This document shows positions 1-7,887 of a DNA stretch of 8,152 nt, in pieces. This DNA is from Actinomycetales bacterium (lineage in GTDB: Bacteria; Actinomycetota; Actinomycetes; S36-B12). The notes under the pieces were generated by a model. That model was not told where the DNA came from, made no database searches, and was given only the letters and a program-made list of their open reading frames with translations. Position numbers and translations under genes: made by a program. The stretch lies in NCBI GenBank assembly GCA_017849335.1, contig JAFIHP010000339.1, forward strand, positions 1-8,152, given 5' to 3'. The first letter of the stretch is position 1, and each line of letters opens with the position of its first letter.

Positions 1-62
1 GGCGGCTGTCATGAGGCGTTCGGAGCCGTCGCGAATCCGGATTGGTCCCCGGTCGTCCGCGG

Positions 63-1604
63 TCAGCGCACGATCACGACGACCTCGTGCCAGCCCTGGG
101 CGCCGCTGGGGAACGGAGCCAGCCGGTCCGCCGGCTGGGTCTGCCCGCTCGCGTCGGTCGCCCGCACGCGGATGGTGTGGCGACCGGGATCGGCGTACCA
201 CGGCAGCCACCACTGCCGCCACGTGTCGACGCTGGGCACGGCGCCGAGCCGGGCCGCCGTCCACGGCTGGTCGTCGATCTGGACCTCGACCCGGTCGATG
301 CCGCGATGCTGCGCCCACGCGGTCCCCGCGATCGCGGTCATCCCCGCCTCGACGGTCGACAGCGGCCGCGGGACCTCGATGCGCGCCATCGTCCGCACGG
401 GCGCGTCGGTCGCCCAGCCGCGCTCGGTCCAGTACGCCGTCCGGTCGGCGTAGGTCGTCGCCTCCAGCGACACCAGCCACTTCGTCGCCGACACGAACCC
501 GTACAGCCCGGGGATGACCATCCGCGCCGGGAAGCCGTGCTCGGCCGGGAGGGGCTCGCCGTTCATCGCGACCGCCACGATCGCGTCGCGGCCGTCGAGC
601 GCTCCCAGCGGCGTGCTCGCCGTGAAGCCGTCGACCGATGTCGAGAACAGCTGGTCGGCCCCTCGGTCGACGCGCGCCCGCTCCAGCAGGTCGGTGAGGC
701 GCACTCCCAACCAGACGGCGTTGCCGACGTACGGGCCGCCCACCTCGTTGGAGACGCAGGTGAGGGTGAGGTCGCGTTCGATCATGGGCATCGCGAGCAG
801 CTCGTCGTAGTCGATGCGGTAGGGCTCGGCCACCATCCCGCCGATGTCCAGTCGCCACGTCGACACGTCCACCGAGGGCACGACGAGCGCGGTGTCGACG
901 CGGTAGAAGTCGGCGTTCGGCACGCGGAAGGGGGTGACGCCGTCGACGCGCACGTCGACGGCGGCCGACAGAGGTGCTGCGGGCTCGGCCGGCGCGGGCA
1001 GCCGGATCGCGGCGCGCGTCGTCTCGAGGTCCCGCAGCCGGCTGCCGAGGACGTTCGCGACAGAGCCGACGACGACGGCTCCGGCCGTGACGGCGAGCGA
1101 GCCGACGAGCAGGGACCGGCGGCTGGGTCCCGTGGGCGACGTGGCGGCGACGGCGTCCGCCGCACGTCGCGGACGATGCAGGAGGAGAAGCAGCACCGCC
1201 GGGGCGACCACGGCACCAGCGAGCGAGGGCAGCGTCTGGGCGGGACCGGTGGCCGGCCGGGTCGCCGCGGCGGCGACGCCGACGAGCCCGATCCCGGCCA
1301 GGACGGCCGCACCCAGGGACGGGCGACGCCGCGCGAGGATCCCGGCGATGCCGGCGGCCACGACGAGGACCAGCCCGATCCCGGTGAGCAGGACGGTCTT
1401 GTCCGCGGTGCCGAAGCGCTCGATCGCGAACTCCTTCAGCCAGGTCGGGGTCGCGTCGATGAACGCCCCGCCGACCGCGACGACCGGCGACGATGCGGGA
1501 GCGACGGCGACGGCGACCAGCTGGGCGACCGCGACACCGGCCGACATGGACGCGACGCCGCTGAGGGCGGCCAGGGCGATGCCCCGGGGGCGATGGCTCG
1601 TCAT
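63..1604 (-). CDS. Membrane-anchored molybdopterin-dependent oxidoreductase (sulfite oxidase/YedY-like fold)
   Basis: This 513-residue protein is probably an extracytoplasmic redox enzyme that binds molybdopterin; its substrate cannot be read from sequence. The N-terminal third is hydrophobic, with likely membrane helices near residues 8-36, 70-91, 97-115, 124-143 and 165-186. The catalytic domain (about 215-390) has the family signature LTCVSNEVGG at 281-290, where Cys283 is the expected molybdenum ligand, and a conserved segment PARMVIPGLYGF at 359-370. Residues about 400-513 look like the Mo-co dimerisation (immunoglobulin-like) domain found in sulfite oxidases. Just before the fifth helix is SRRSLLVG (161-168), a twin-arginine-like motif, so Sec may insert the first four helices and Tat translocate the folded cofactor domain. 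ATG at 1604 is the furthest upstream start I can support; no convincing Shine-Dalgarno precedes it. It is divergent from the DUF2516 gene. Family assignment is firm; substrate and electron partner are unknown. Confidence 0.9.
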   Translation of the reverse strand: MTSHRPRGIALAALSGVASMSAGVAVAQLVAVAVAPASSPVVAVGGAFIDATPTWLKEFAIERFGTADKTVLLTGIGLVLVVAAGIAGILARRRPSLGAAVLAGIGLVGVAAAATRPATGPAQTLPSLAGAVVAPAVLLLLLHRPRRAADAVAATSPTGPSRRSLLVGSLAVTAGAVVVGSVANVLGSRLRDLETTRAAIRLPAPAEPAAPLSAAVDVRVDGVTPFRVPNADFYRVDTALVVPSVDVSTWRLDIGGMVAEPYRIDYDELLAMPMIERDLTLTCVSNEVGGPYVGNAVWLGVRLTDLLERARVDRGADQLFSTSVDGFTASTPLGALDGRDAIVAVAMNGEPLPAEHGFPARMVIPGLYGFVSATKWLVSLEATTYADRTAYWTERGWATDAPVRTMARIEVPRPLSTVEAGMTAIAGTAWAQHRGIDRVEVQIDDQPWTAARLGAVPSVDTWRQWWLPWYADPGRHTIRVRATDASGQTQPADRLAPFPSGAQGWHEVVVIVR

Positions 1605-1635
1605 GGTGCGTGTTCGCAGCCGCGCGGCTCGCGGA

Positions 1636-1662
1636 TTGCCTGCGCCGGTCCTGCGTTAGCGT
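1636..1662 (+). promoter_or_regulatory. Candidate promoter for a leaderless DUF2516 transcript
   Basis: TAGCGT at 1657-1662 fits the actinobacterial -10 form TANNNT and lies 6 bases before the ATG at 1669, which would place the transcription start at or beside the start codon. TTGCCT at 1636-1641 could be a weak -35, but the 15-base spacer is short. The GGGGAG just before the ATG is too close to act as a normal ribosome binding site. Inferred by pattern only. Confidence 0.35.
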
Positions 1663-1668
1663 GGGGAG

Positions 1669-1956
1669 ATGTTCGCCACCGCCACCGGACTGGTCATGCT
1701 CGTCCTCTGGGTGCTGACGCTGGGCCTGAAGGTGTTCGCGTTCGTCGACTGCGTGCGGCGACCGGCGGCGGCATTCCCGGCCGTCGGTCGGCAGACCAAG
1801 CCGCTCTGGCTCATCCTGACGGCACTCGCCGCGCTGAGCGGCCTGCTGCCGAGCCTGACGCTGAACATCATCGGCATGGCCGCGACCGTCGTCGCGCTGG
1901 TGTACCTGTTCGGGGTCCGTCCGCCGATCGTCGCGATCACCGGACGACGCTGGTAG
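1669..1956 (+). CDS. DUF2516 family small membrane protein
   Basis: This 95-residue hydrophobic protein resembles the actinobacterial DUF2516 family, whose function is unknown. Three membrane helices are visible near residues 5-27, 46-62 and 66-84. Between the first two is a short polar loop with FVDCVRRP (25-32) followed by a lysine before LWLIL (46-50), the pattern I associate with the family. It ends in a basic tail (TGRRW). The macrodomain gene begins 13 bases after its stop, so the two may be co-transcribed. From memory, mycobacteria also carry a DUF2516 gene some way upstream of mshA (Rv0476), which fits this neighbourhood. The start is supported by a possible leaderless promoter rather than by a ribosome binding site. 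Confidence 0.8.
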   Translation: MFATATGLVMLVLWVLTLGLKVFAFVDCVRRPAAAFPAVGRQTKPLWLILTALAALSGLLPSLTLNIIGMAATVVALVYLFGVRPPIVAITGRRW

Positions 1957-1969
1957 ACGCGCCGTCGTC

Positions 1970-2494
1970 ATGCGCATCGAGGCGGTCCGTGGCGACCTGA
2001 CGGCCAGCCGGACAGACGCCGTCGTCAATGCGGCGAACTCCTCGCTCCTGGGTGGCGGAGGGGTCGACGGAGCGCTTCACCGCGCGGCCGGGCCCCAGCT
2101 GCTGAGCGCCTGCCGGCTGGTGCGGGCGACCACCCACCCGCGGGGCCTGCCCACCGGTGACGCGGTGGCGACGTCGGGGGGACGGCTGGCCGCGCGGTTC
2201 GTGATCCACACCGTCGGACCCGTGCACGCCGACCACCCCGGCGGCGGTCCGGACCTGCTCGCGTCCTGCCACCGCCGCAGCCTGGAGGTCGCCGCGGTGC
2301 TCGGGATCGGTTCGGTCGCGTTCCCGGCGATCTCGTGCGGCGCCTACGGCTGGCAGACGGTCGACGCCGCGCCGGTCGCGGTGGACGCCGTGCGCGACTT
2401 CGCGCGCTCGCACCCCGAGAGCGGCGTCGACCTCGTGCGCTTCGTGCTCGTCACGGACGAGGCGTACGCGGACTTCGCCCGCGCTGTCGGCTGA
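1970..2494 (+). CDS. Macrodomain protein, probable O-acetyl-ADP-ribose deacetylase
   Basis: A single-domain macrodomain protein of 174 residues, close to the usual length of the bacterial MacroD/YmdB-type enzymes. These hydrolyse O-acetyl-ADP-ribose and can remove mono-ADP-ribose from acidic protein residues in the cytosol. Visible motifs in order are RGDLT (7-11), VVNAANSSLLGGGGVDGA (18-35) with the catalytic-type Asn23 and the glycine loop that holds the ribose, PTGDAVAT (61-68), VIHTVGP (78-84) and FPAISCGAYGW (118-128), the phosphate-binding loop, here GAYG where GVYG or GIYG is common. It starts 13 bases after the DUF2516 stop with no clear Shine-Dalgarno, so it may depend on coupled translation. 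Its stop is 7 bases from the end of convergent gpmA. The fold is certain; the in vivo substrate is inferred from the family. Confidence 0.92.
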   Translation: MRIEAVRGDLTASRTDAVVNAANSSLLGGGGVDGALHRAAGPQLLSACRLVRATTHPRGLPTGDAVATSGGRLAARFVIHTVGPVHADHPGGGPDLLASCHRRSLEVAAVLGIGSVAFPAISCGAYGWQTVDAAPVAVDAVRDFARSHPESGVDLVRFVLVTDEAYADFARAVG

Positions 2495-2501
2495 GCGTCG
2501 C

Positions 2502-3263
2502 CTACTTCTTGCCCTGCGCCGCGACAGCGGCGGCCGCCTCGGCGGCGGCCTGCGGGTCCAGGTACTCCCCGCCCGGGACCGTCGGGCGAAGGTCTGCGTC
2601 GAGCCGGTAGACGAGGGGGATGCCGGTCGGGATGTTCAGACCCGCGATGTCGGCGTCGGAGATGCCGTCGAGGTGCTTCACGAGGGCGCGCAGCGAGTTG
2701 CCGTGGGCGGCCACGAGCACGGTCCGGCCGGACCGCAGGCTGTCGGCGACGATGACGTCCTCCCAGTACGGGATGAGCCGCTCGACGACGTCAGCGAGGC
2801 ACTCGGTCGCGGGCCGGGCCTCGGGCGGCAGTGCGGCGTACCGCGCGTCGTGCGTCTGCGCCCACGGATCCTCCGGGTCGATCGGGGGCGGCGGGACGTC
2901 GTACGACCGGCGCCAGAGCATGAACTGCTCCTCGCCGTAGGCCTCGAGGGTCTCCTTCTTGTTCTTGCCCTGCAACGCGCCGTAGTGCCGCTCGTTGAGC
3001 CGCCAGCTGCGGACGACCGGGATCCACAGCCGCCCGCACGCCTCGAGCGCGAGCTGCGAGGTCTTGATCGCGCGCGTGAGCAGCGAGGTGTGCACGACGT
3101 CGGGCAGCAGGCCCGCCTCGGCGAGCAGCCGGCCGCCGTTCGCCGCCTCCGCCATCCCCTTCTCGCTGAGGTCGACGTCGACCCACCCGGTGAACAGGTT
3201 CTTGGCGTTCCACTCGCTCTCGCCGTGGCGGAGCAGGATCAAGGTGTAGGGCGCGTCGGTCAT
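2502..3263 (-). CDS. gpmA: 2,3-bisphosphoglycerate-dependent phosphoglycerate mutase
   Basis: This cytosolic enzyme interconverts 3-phosphoglycerate and 2-phosphoglycerate in glycolysis and gluconeogenesis through a phosphohistidine. Numbered from the ATG at 3263 it has 253 residues, close to the roughly 250 of E. coli GpmA. LLRHGESEWN at 10-19 holds the phosphorylated His13, LNERHYGALQG at 89-99 holds the catalytic glutamate Glu91, and AAHGNSLRALVKHL at 185-198 holds the second histidine, His187. NIPTGIPLVY (210-219) is also typical. The C-terminal tail is alanine-rich and ends in KK. An alternative in-frame ATG at 3272 would add three residues, but AGGA at 3272-3275 sits 8 bases before the ATG at 3263 and overlaps the alternative, so I prefer the shorter form. 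It is the last gene of the mshA-YbjN-gpmA cluster, 28 bases after the YbjN stop. From memory, the mycobacterial counterpart (gpm1) is also close to mshA and senX3. Confidence 0.97.
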   Translation of the reverse strand: MTDAPYTLILLRHGESEWNAKNLFTGWVDVDLSEKGMAEAANGGRLLAEAGLLPDVVHTSLLTRAIKTSQLALEACGRLWIPVVRSWRLNERHYGALQGKNKKETLEAYGEEQFMLWRRSYDVPPPPIDPEDPWAQTHDARYAALPPEARPATECLADVVERLIPYWEDVIVADSLRSGRTVLVAAHGNSLRALVKHLDGISDADIAGLNIPTGIPLVYRLDADLRPTVPGGEYLDPQAAAEAAAAVAAQGKK

Positions 3264-3271
3264 GGCGCCCA

Positions 3272-3275
3272 TCCT
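3272..3275 (-). promoter_or_regulatory. Ribosome binding site that decides the gpmA start
   Basis: Read on the minus strand this is AGGA, 8 bases before the ATG at 3263. It coincides with the alternative upstream ATG at 3270-3272 and so argues for the shorter GpmA, starting MTDAPYT. Confidence 0.6.
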
Positions 3276-3291
3276 GCCGCAGCCGGGCCGA

Positions 3292-3822
3292 TCACTCCTG
3301 CGCAGGAGCGGCGTCCTCGTCGCCGTCGCCCGACTCGGGGGCCAGGTGCGCGAAGGCGGCCAGGTTGGCGGTCGACTCCCCGCGGGAGATCCGCCAGGCC
3401 CACTCGCGACGGATCGAGGAGGCGAAGCCGAGCTCGAGGATCGTGTTGAACGACCCGTCGGCGTACTCCAGGACCGAGCCGAGCACGCGGTCGACCTCCT
3501 GCGTGCTCACCGCGGCCAGCGGCAGGCGGCCGACGAGGTAGATGTCGCCGAGGGCGTCGATCGCGAACGACACCGCGTACAGCCGGCGGTTGCGCTCGAG
3601 CAGCCAGCGGTAGACCGCCTCGTGGTTCTCGTCCGGCCGCCGTGCCACGAAGGCGTTGATGCTCAGGGCGTGCTCGCCGACGGACAGCGCGACCGTCGTG
3701 CGCAGCCGGGCCTGACCGGGCAGCACCGCGACGAAGGTGCCGTCGTCCGGCTCCTCCCACTCGACGTCCGCGGCGGCCAGCGCCTCCCGGATGACCGCCG
3801 CGGCCTGCGCCGAGGCCGTCAT
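3292..3822 (-). CDS. YbjN domain-containing protein
   Basis: A 176-residue cytosolic protein resembling the YbjN family (Rv0487-like in mycobacteria, from memory). The family adopts a type III secretion chaperone-like fold, but its molecular role in actinobacteria is not established. There is no signal peptide or membrane helix. Visible conserved stretches are HALSINAFVARRPDENHEAV (51-70), YRWLLERNRRLYAVSFAID (71-89) and LGDIYLVGRLPL (91-102), followed by a helical region with LEYADGSFNTILELGF (118-133) and an acidic, probably disordered tail from about 162. Its ATG overlaps the mshA stop as ATGA, and the preceding sequence has only a weak Shine-Dalgarno, so translation is probably coupled to mshA. 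It lies between mshA and gpmA, a position that appears conserved, which suggests a link to mycothiol synthesis or central carbon metabolism but proves none. Confidence 0.88.
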   Translation of the reverse strand: MTASAQAAAVIREALAAADVEWEEPDDGTFVAVLPGQARLRTTVALSVGEHALSINAFVARRPDENHEAVYRWLLERNRRLYAVSFAIDALGDIYLVGRLPLAAVSTQEVDRVLGSVLEYADGSFNTILELGFASSIRREWAWRISRGESTANLAAFAHLAPESGDGDEDAAPAQE

Positions 3823-5132
3823 CGGCGCCCGGCCGCGGCCAGCCGGTCCGATTCGGGGGCGGCGAGGGCCGACTCGTACGACGCGAGCAGGCCCGCGGTG
3901 GTGGTCGACCAGCCGAACGCGGACGCGTGCCGCAGGGCCCCGGCTGACAGGCGGGTCGCCAGCTGCGGATCGCGTATGACGCGCTCGATGGCGTCGGCGA
4001 AGGTCCTCGGGTCATGGCCGCGGACCAGGAGCCCGCTGACCTGGTCGGCGACCGCCGTGCGCAGGCCGCCGACGTCCGCGGCCACGACCGGGCAGCCGCA
4101 GGCCTGGGCCTCGACGGCGACCAGGCCGAAGGACTCCGAGTGCGACGGCACGACCGTCACGTCGGCTGCGCGGTACCAGTCGGCCAGCGTCGGGCGGTCC
4201 GCCGGCGGCTCGAACCGGACGAGGTCGGCGATGCCCAGGTGCGCCGCGAGGTCGGCCAGCGTCTCCGGCTGATCCAGTCCGGAGCCGGACGGCCCGCCGC
4301 ACACGACCACCACCAGGCGGCTGCGCAGGCTCGGATCCCGCGCGACGAGCTCAGCCGCAGCGCGCAGCAGGACGTCCGGCGCCTTCAACGGCTGGATGCG
4401 GCCCACGAACAGCAGCATCACGGCATCCGGATCGATGCCGAGGCGGGCTCGCGCTGCGGGCCTGCTCCCCGGCGCGAACACGTCGAGGTCGACGCCCGGG
4501 TGCACGACGTCGACCCGATCGGGATCGGCGTCGTACAGGTCGACGAGCTCGGCCGCCTCGTCCGCGGTGTTGGCCACGAGGCGGTCGGCCGCCGCGACGA
4601 CCTGCTCCTCGCCGATGAGCCGCATCGCCGGCTCGGGCGAGTCGCCGGCGGCCAGGTCGCGGTTCTTGACCTTGGCCAGGGTGTGCATCGAGTGCACCAG
4701 GGGGACGTTCCAGCGCTCGGCCGCCAGCCAGCCGACCTGCCCGGAGAGCCAGTAGTGCGAGTGCACGAGGTCGAACCAGCCCTCGGGCCGGGTGGCCTCG
4801 GCGCGCAGGACGCCGGCGGTGACCGCGCACAGCTGGCCGGGCAGGTCCTCCTTGCGCAGGCCCTCGAACGGGCCGGCCGTGACGTTGCGCACTGTGACGC
4901 CGGGCGCCAGCGGCACCGTCGGCGGGAGGTCGGACGACGTCGCGCGGGTGAAGACCTCGACCTCGACCCCCGACTCCGCCAGGCGCCGGGCCGTCTCGAC
5001 GACGTAGACGTTCATGCCGCCGGCGTCCCCGGTGCCCGGCACGTCCACGGGGGAGGTGTGGATCGACAGGACCGCTATGCGACGGGGCCGCCGCGGCGGC
5101 CGCAGGGCGCGCACGCCCGACGTCATCGCCAC
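3819..5132 (-). CDS. mshA: D-inositol-3-phosphate glycosyltransferase, first step of mycothiol synthesis
   Basis: MshA transfers N-acetylglucosamine from UDP-GlcNAc to 1L-myo-inositol 1-phosphate. This is the committed step to mycothiol, the main low-molecular-weight thiol of actinobacteria. The 437-residue protein is a GT-B fold, GT4-type enzyme. The N-terminal domain has HTSPVD (25-30) and GTGDAGGMNVYV (33-44), the MshA-type acceptor loop, then HSHYWLSG (124-131) and HSMHTLAKVKN (147-157). The C-terminal nucleotide-sugar domain has FVGRIQPLKAPDVL (242-255) and SHSESFGLVAVEAQ (330-343), with the E-x7-E pair Glu333 and Glu341, then GCPVVAADVGGL (346-357). The start is GTG at 5132, preceded by a GAGAGGGG stretch about 5 bases away; an ATG two codons later (5126) is an alternative. 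The gene begins 72 bases after phoU on the same strand and overlaps the YbjN gene. No secretion signal is present. Confidence 0.96.
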   Translation of the reverse strand: MAMTSGVRALRPPRRPRRIAVLSIHTSPVDVPGTGDAGGMNVYVVETARRLAESGVEVEVFTRATSSDLPPTVPLAPGVTVRNVTAGPFEGLRKEDLPGQLCAVTAGVLRAEATRPEGWFDLVHSHYWLSGQVGWLAAERWNVPLVHSMHTLAKVKNRDLAAGDSPEPAMRLIGEEQVVAAADRLVANTADEAAELVDLYDADPDRVDVVHPGVDLDVFAPGSRPAARARLGIDPDAVMLLFVGRIQPLKAPDVLLRAAAELVARDPSLRSRLVVVVCGGPSGSGLDQPETLADLAAHLGIADLVRFEPPADRPTLADWYRAADVTVVPSHSESFGLVAVEAQACGCPVVAADVGGLRTAVADQVSGLLVRGHDPRTFADAIERVIRDPQLATRLSAGALRHASAFGWSTTTAGLLASYESALAAPESDRLAAAGRR

Positions 5133-5204
5133 GCTGACCCCTCTCGCCGGACCCGTTCGGCACCAACGACGAAGGCAGTCTGGCGCATTCCCGTGTCGCG
5201 TCCG

Positions 5205-5873
5205 CTAGCGCGGGTCGTCCAGCGAGACGCCGACGTAGGGGACACCCGTCACGATCGTCACGACGCGTCGGGTGACGGAGACCGCGTGGTCGGCGTAGCG
5301 CTCGTAGTACCGCGACAGGAGGGTGACGTCGATCGCCGCCTCGACACCGTGCGGCCACGTGGGCGACATGACGATGGTGAACAGCTCGCGATGCAGCGCG
5401 TCGACCTGCGCGTCGTGGCGGGCGATGTCGGCGGTGAGGGCGACGTCCTGGAGGGCGATGACGGAGCCGGTCTTCGAAACGATCGCCTCGGCCAGGCCGC
5501 CCATCTCCGCGAAGGTGCCCCGCAGCTCCTGGGGGACGGACGGGCGCGGGTAGCGCAGGCGGGCCTGCTTGGCGACGTGGTCGGCCAGGTCGCCCATCCG
5601 CTCCAGCGACGTCGCGATGCGCAGGCCCCCGATGAGCACGCGCAGGTCGTCCTCGGCGGGTGTGGACGCGGCGATGAGGTGGAAGCACCGCTCCTCGATG
5701 TCGCTGGCGAGGGTGTCGATCTGGGCGTCCGCGGCGATGACGGTCTCGGCGAGGGTGAGGTCCGCGTCCAGCAGCGCCTGGGTCGCGCGGTTCATGGCGG
5801 AGCCCACGAGGCGGGTGATCTGGACGAGCTCGCCGTTGATCGTGGCGAGCTCAGCCTCGAAGGCCGGGTGCAT
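5205..5873 (-). CDS. phoU: Phosphate signalling complex protein PhoU
   Basis: PhoU is a cytosolic helical protein that links phosphate transport by Pst to the phosphate-sensing kinase, keeping the response off when phosphate is ample. From the ATG at 5873 the product has 222 residues, the usual family length. Two three-helix repeats are visible, each with the metal-binding type motif: ERMGDLADHV at 91-100 and ERYADHAVSV at 191-200. The N-terminal segment MHPAFEAEL is typical of actinobacterial PhoU. The reading frame stays open upstream to 6071, but that extension is proline- and arginine-rich, would cross the promoter region and would overlap the divergent kinase gene. GGAGGG six bases before the ATG at 5873 settles the shorter start. 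It is divergent from senX3 and upstream of mshA, with no evident terminator between. No pst transporter genes are in the window. Confidence 0.95.
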   Translation of the reverse strand: MHPAFEAELATINGELVQITRLVGSAMNRATQALLDADLTLAETVIAADAQIDTLASDIEERCFHLIAASTPAEDDLRVLIGGLRIATSLERMGDLADHVAKQARLRYPRPSVPQELRGTFAEMGGLAEAIVSKTGSVIALQDVALTADIARHDAQVDALHRELFTIVMSPTWPHGVEAAIDVTLLSRYYERYADHAVSVTRRVVTIVTGVPYVGVSLDDPR

Positions 5874-5879
5874 GCGAAG

Positions 5880-5885
5880 CCCTCC
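5880..5885 (-). promoter_or_regulatory. Strong ribosome binding site of phoU
   Basis: Read on the minus strand this is GGAGGG with a 6-base spacer to the ATG at 5873. It is the best Shine-Dalgarno in the window and rules in favour of the 222-residue PhoU over the longer open frame. Confidence 0.75.
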
Positions 5886-5907
5886 AGGACGGACGACGGG
5901 TCCACCC

Positions 5908-5913
5908 AGCCTA
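5908..5913 (-). promoter_or_regulatory. Candidate -10 box of the phoU promoter
   Basis: On the minus strand this reads TAGGCT, a good actinobacterial -10 form, about 35 bases before the phoU ATG. No -35 resembling TTGACA is found 16-18 bases upstream, but the GTTCACC repeats end just beyond that position. This is the layout expected of a promoter that depends on an activator such as PhoP/RegX3. Inferred from pattern. Confidence 0.35.
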
Positions 5914-5939
5914 CGGGTCGGGGTCTGAGCGGCCGCTGG

Positions 5940-6004
5940 CCGTGGTGAACGGCAGGCGACGGGAAGGTGAACAACCCGCGCCGACGGCGGAACGCTCGGT
6001 GAAT
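5940..6004 (-). promoter_or_regulatory. PHO-box-like direct repeats between phoU and senX3
   Basis: Read on the minus strand there are two exact GTTCACC heptamers, at 5966-5972 and 5944-5950. They start exactly 22 bases (two 11-base units) apart, with a degenerate unit, CGTCGCC, in register at 5955-5961. A second pair lies upstream: ATTCACC at 5998-6004 and GTTCCGC at 5987-5993, again 11 bases apart. Heptamers repeated every 11 bases are the known architecture of PHO boxes bound by the actinobacterial response regulator PhoP, and mycobacterial RegX3 recognises related sites. The position between divergent phoU and the two-component genes suggests autoregulation and joint control of both. The repeats are seen directly; binding is inferred. 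Confidence 0.72.
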
Positions 6005-6029
6005 CATGGCGGCGCCGAGCCCGCGGCGT

Positions 6030-6058
6030 CGGACGGCCCTCTCCGGCGCTCCTATCCT
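6030..6058 (+). promoter_or_regulatory. Candidate promoter for a leaderless senX3 transcript
   Basis: TATCCT at 6053-6058 is a -10-like box with CGGACG at 6030-6035, a partial match to TTGACG, at a 17-base spacing. Six bases separate the -10 from the GTG at 6065, so transcription would start at or next to the first codon. No Shine-Dalgarno precedes the GTG, which agrees with leaderless translation. Confidence 0.45.
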
Positions 6059-6064
6059 TGAACG

Positions 6065-7200
<1,136 letters not shown>

Positions 7201-7204
<4 letters not shown>

Positions 7205-7881
7205 CGCGCATCATGGTCGTCGAGGACGAGGAGTCGTTCTCCGAGGCCCTGTCCTTCATGCTGCGCCGCGAGGGCGACGAGGTCGAGGTCGCCACGGACG
7301 GCAACGCCGCGGTCGACCGTTTCGAGCGGGCTGGCGCGGACCTGATCCTGCTCGACCTCATGCTCCCGGGCCTGTCCGGCCTGGAGGTGTGCCGCATCGT
7401 CCGGCAGAAGTCGCAGGTGCCGATCATCATGCTCACGGCGAAGGACGGCGAGATCGACAAGGTCGTGGGCCTGGAGATCGGCGCCGACGACTACGTCACG
7501 AAGCCGTTCTCGTCACGCGAGCTCCTCGCACGCGTCCGCTCGGTCCTGCGGCGCCACGGCGAGGCCGAAGAGCTCATCGCGACCACGGTGGAGGCCGGCC
7601 CGGTCCGCATGGACGTCGATCGCCACGTCGTGACGGTCCGCGGCACCGTCATCACGATGCCGCTGAAGGAGTTCGACCTGCTCGAGTTGCTGATGCGCAA
7701 CGCCGGCCGCGTCCTGACCCGCTCGCAGCTGATCGACCGGGTGTGGGGCGCGGACTACGTCGGCGACACCAAGACCCTCGACGTCCACGTGAAGCGGCTG
7801 CGCGCCAAGATCGAGGAGGACCCGGCGAACCCGGTCCACCTGGTCACCGTCCGCGGCCTGGGCTACAAGTACGAGCCCTGA
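7201..7881 (+). CDS. regX3: RegX3/PhoP-type response regulator (OmpR family)
   Basis: A DNA-binding response regulator of 226 residues, nearly the length of mycobacterial RegX3. The receiver domain (1-120) has the acidic pair Glu8-Asp9, the phosphoacceptor Asp52 in LILLDLMLPG (48-57), Thr79 in IMLTAKDG (76-83) and Lys101 in YVTKPFSSREL (98-108). The winged-helix domain (about 128-226) has LKEFDLLELLMRNAGRVLTR (155-174), DRVWGADYVGDTKTLDVHVK (179-198) and the closing VRGLGYKYEP. Its GTG start overlaps the kinase stop as GTGA, so the two are translationally coupled, and a Shine-Dalgarno 7 bases upstream supports this start. The likely targets are phosphate-starvation genes, including phoU and its own operon through the GTTCACC repeats at 5944-6004. 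Confidence 0.95.
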
Positions 7882-7887
7882 TCCTCG

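Noticed and set aside
1..12. A minus-strand ATG at 10-12 (beginning M-T-A-A) that might start another gene leaving the window on the left
   Set aside because: Only four codons are visible and no Shine-Dalgarno precedes it, so it cannot be supported as a gene. The rest of 1-62 holds only a short AATCCGGATT palindrome at 34-43, too small to call a terminator.
42..2000. A 652-codon open frame on the plus strand, opposite the molybdoenzyme gene
   Set aside because: Its composition is Arg-, Gly- and Asp-rich low-complexity sequence typical of antisense frames in GC-rich DNA. The opposite strand encodes a recognisable enzyme with conserved motifs, and DUF2516 and the macrodomain gene occupy its end.
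3260..4015. An alternative minus-strand frame across the YbjN gene
   Set aside because: Low-complexity Arg/Gly/Ala composition; the YbjN frame has recognisable family motifs and an ATGA junction with mshA.
4014..5948. A 644-codon open frame antisense to mshA and phoU
   Set aside because: No domain or motif is recognisable. It is the complement of two confidently identified genes and has the Arg/Gly/Asp-rich pattern of a shadow frame.
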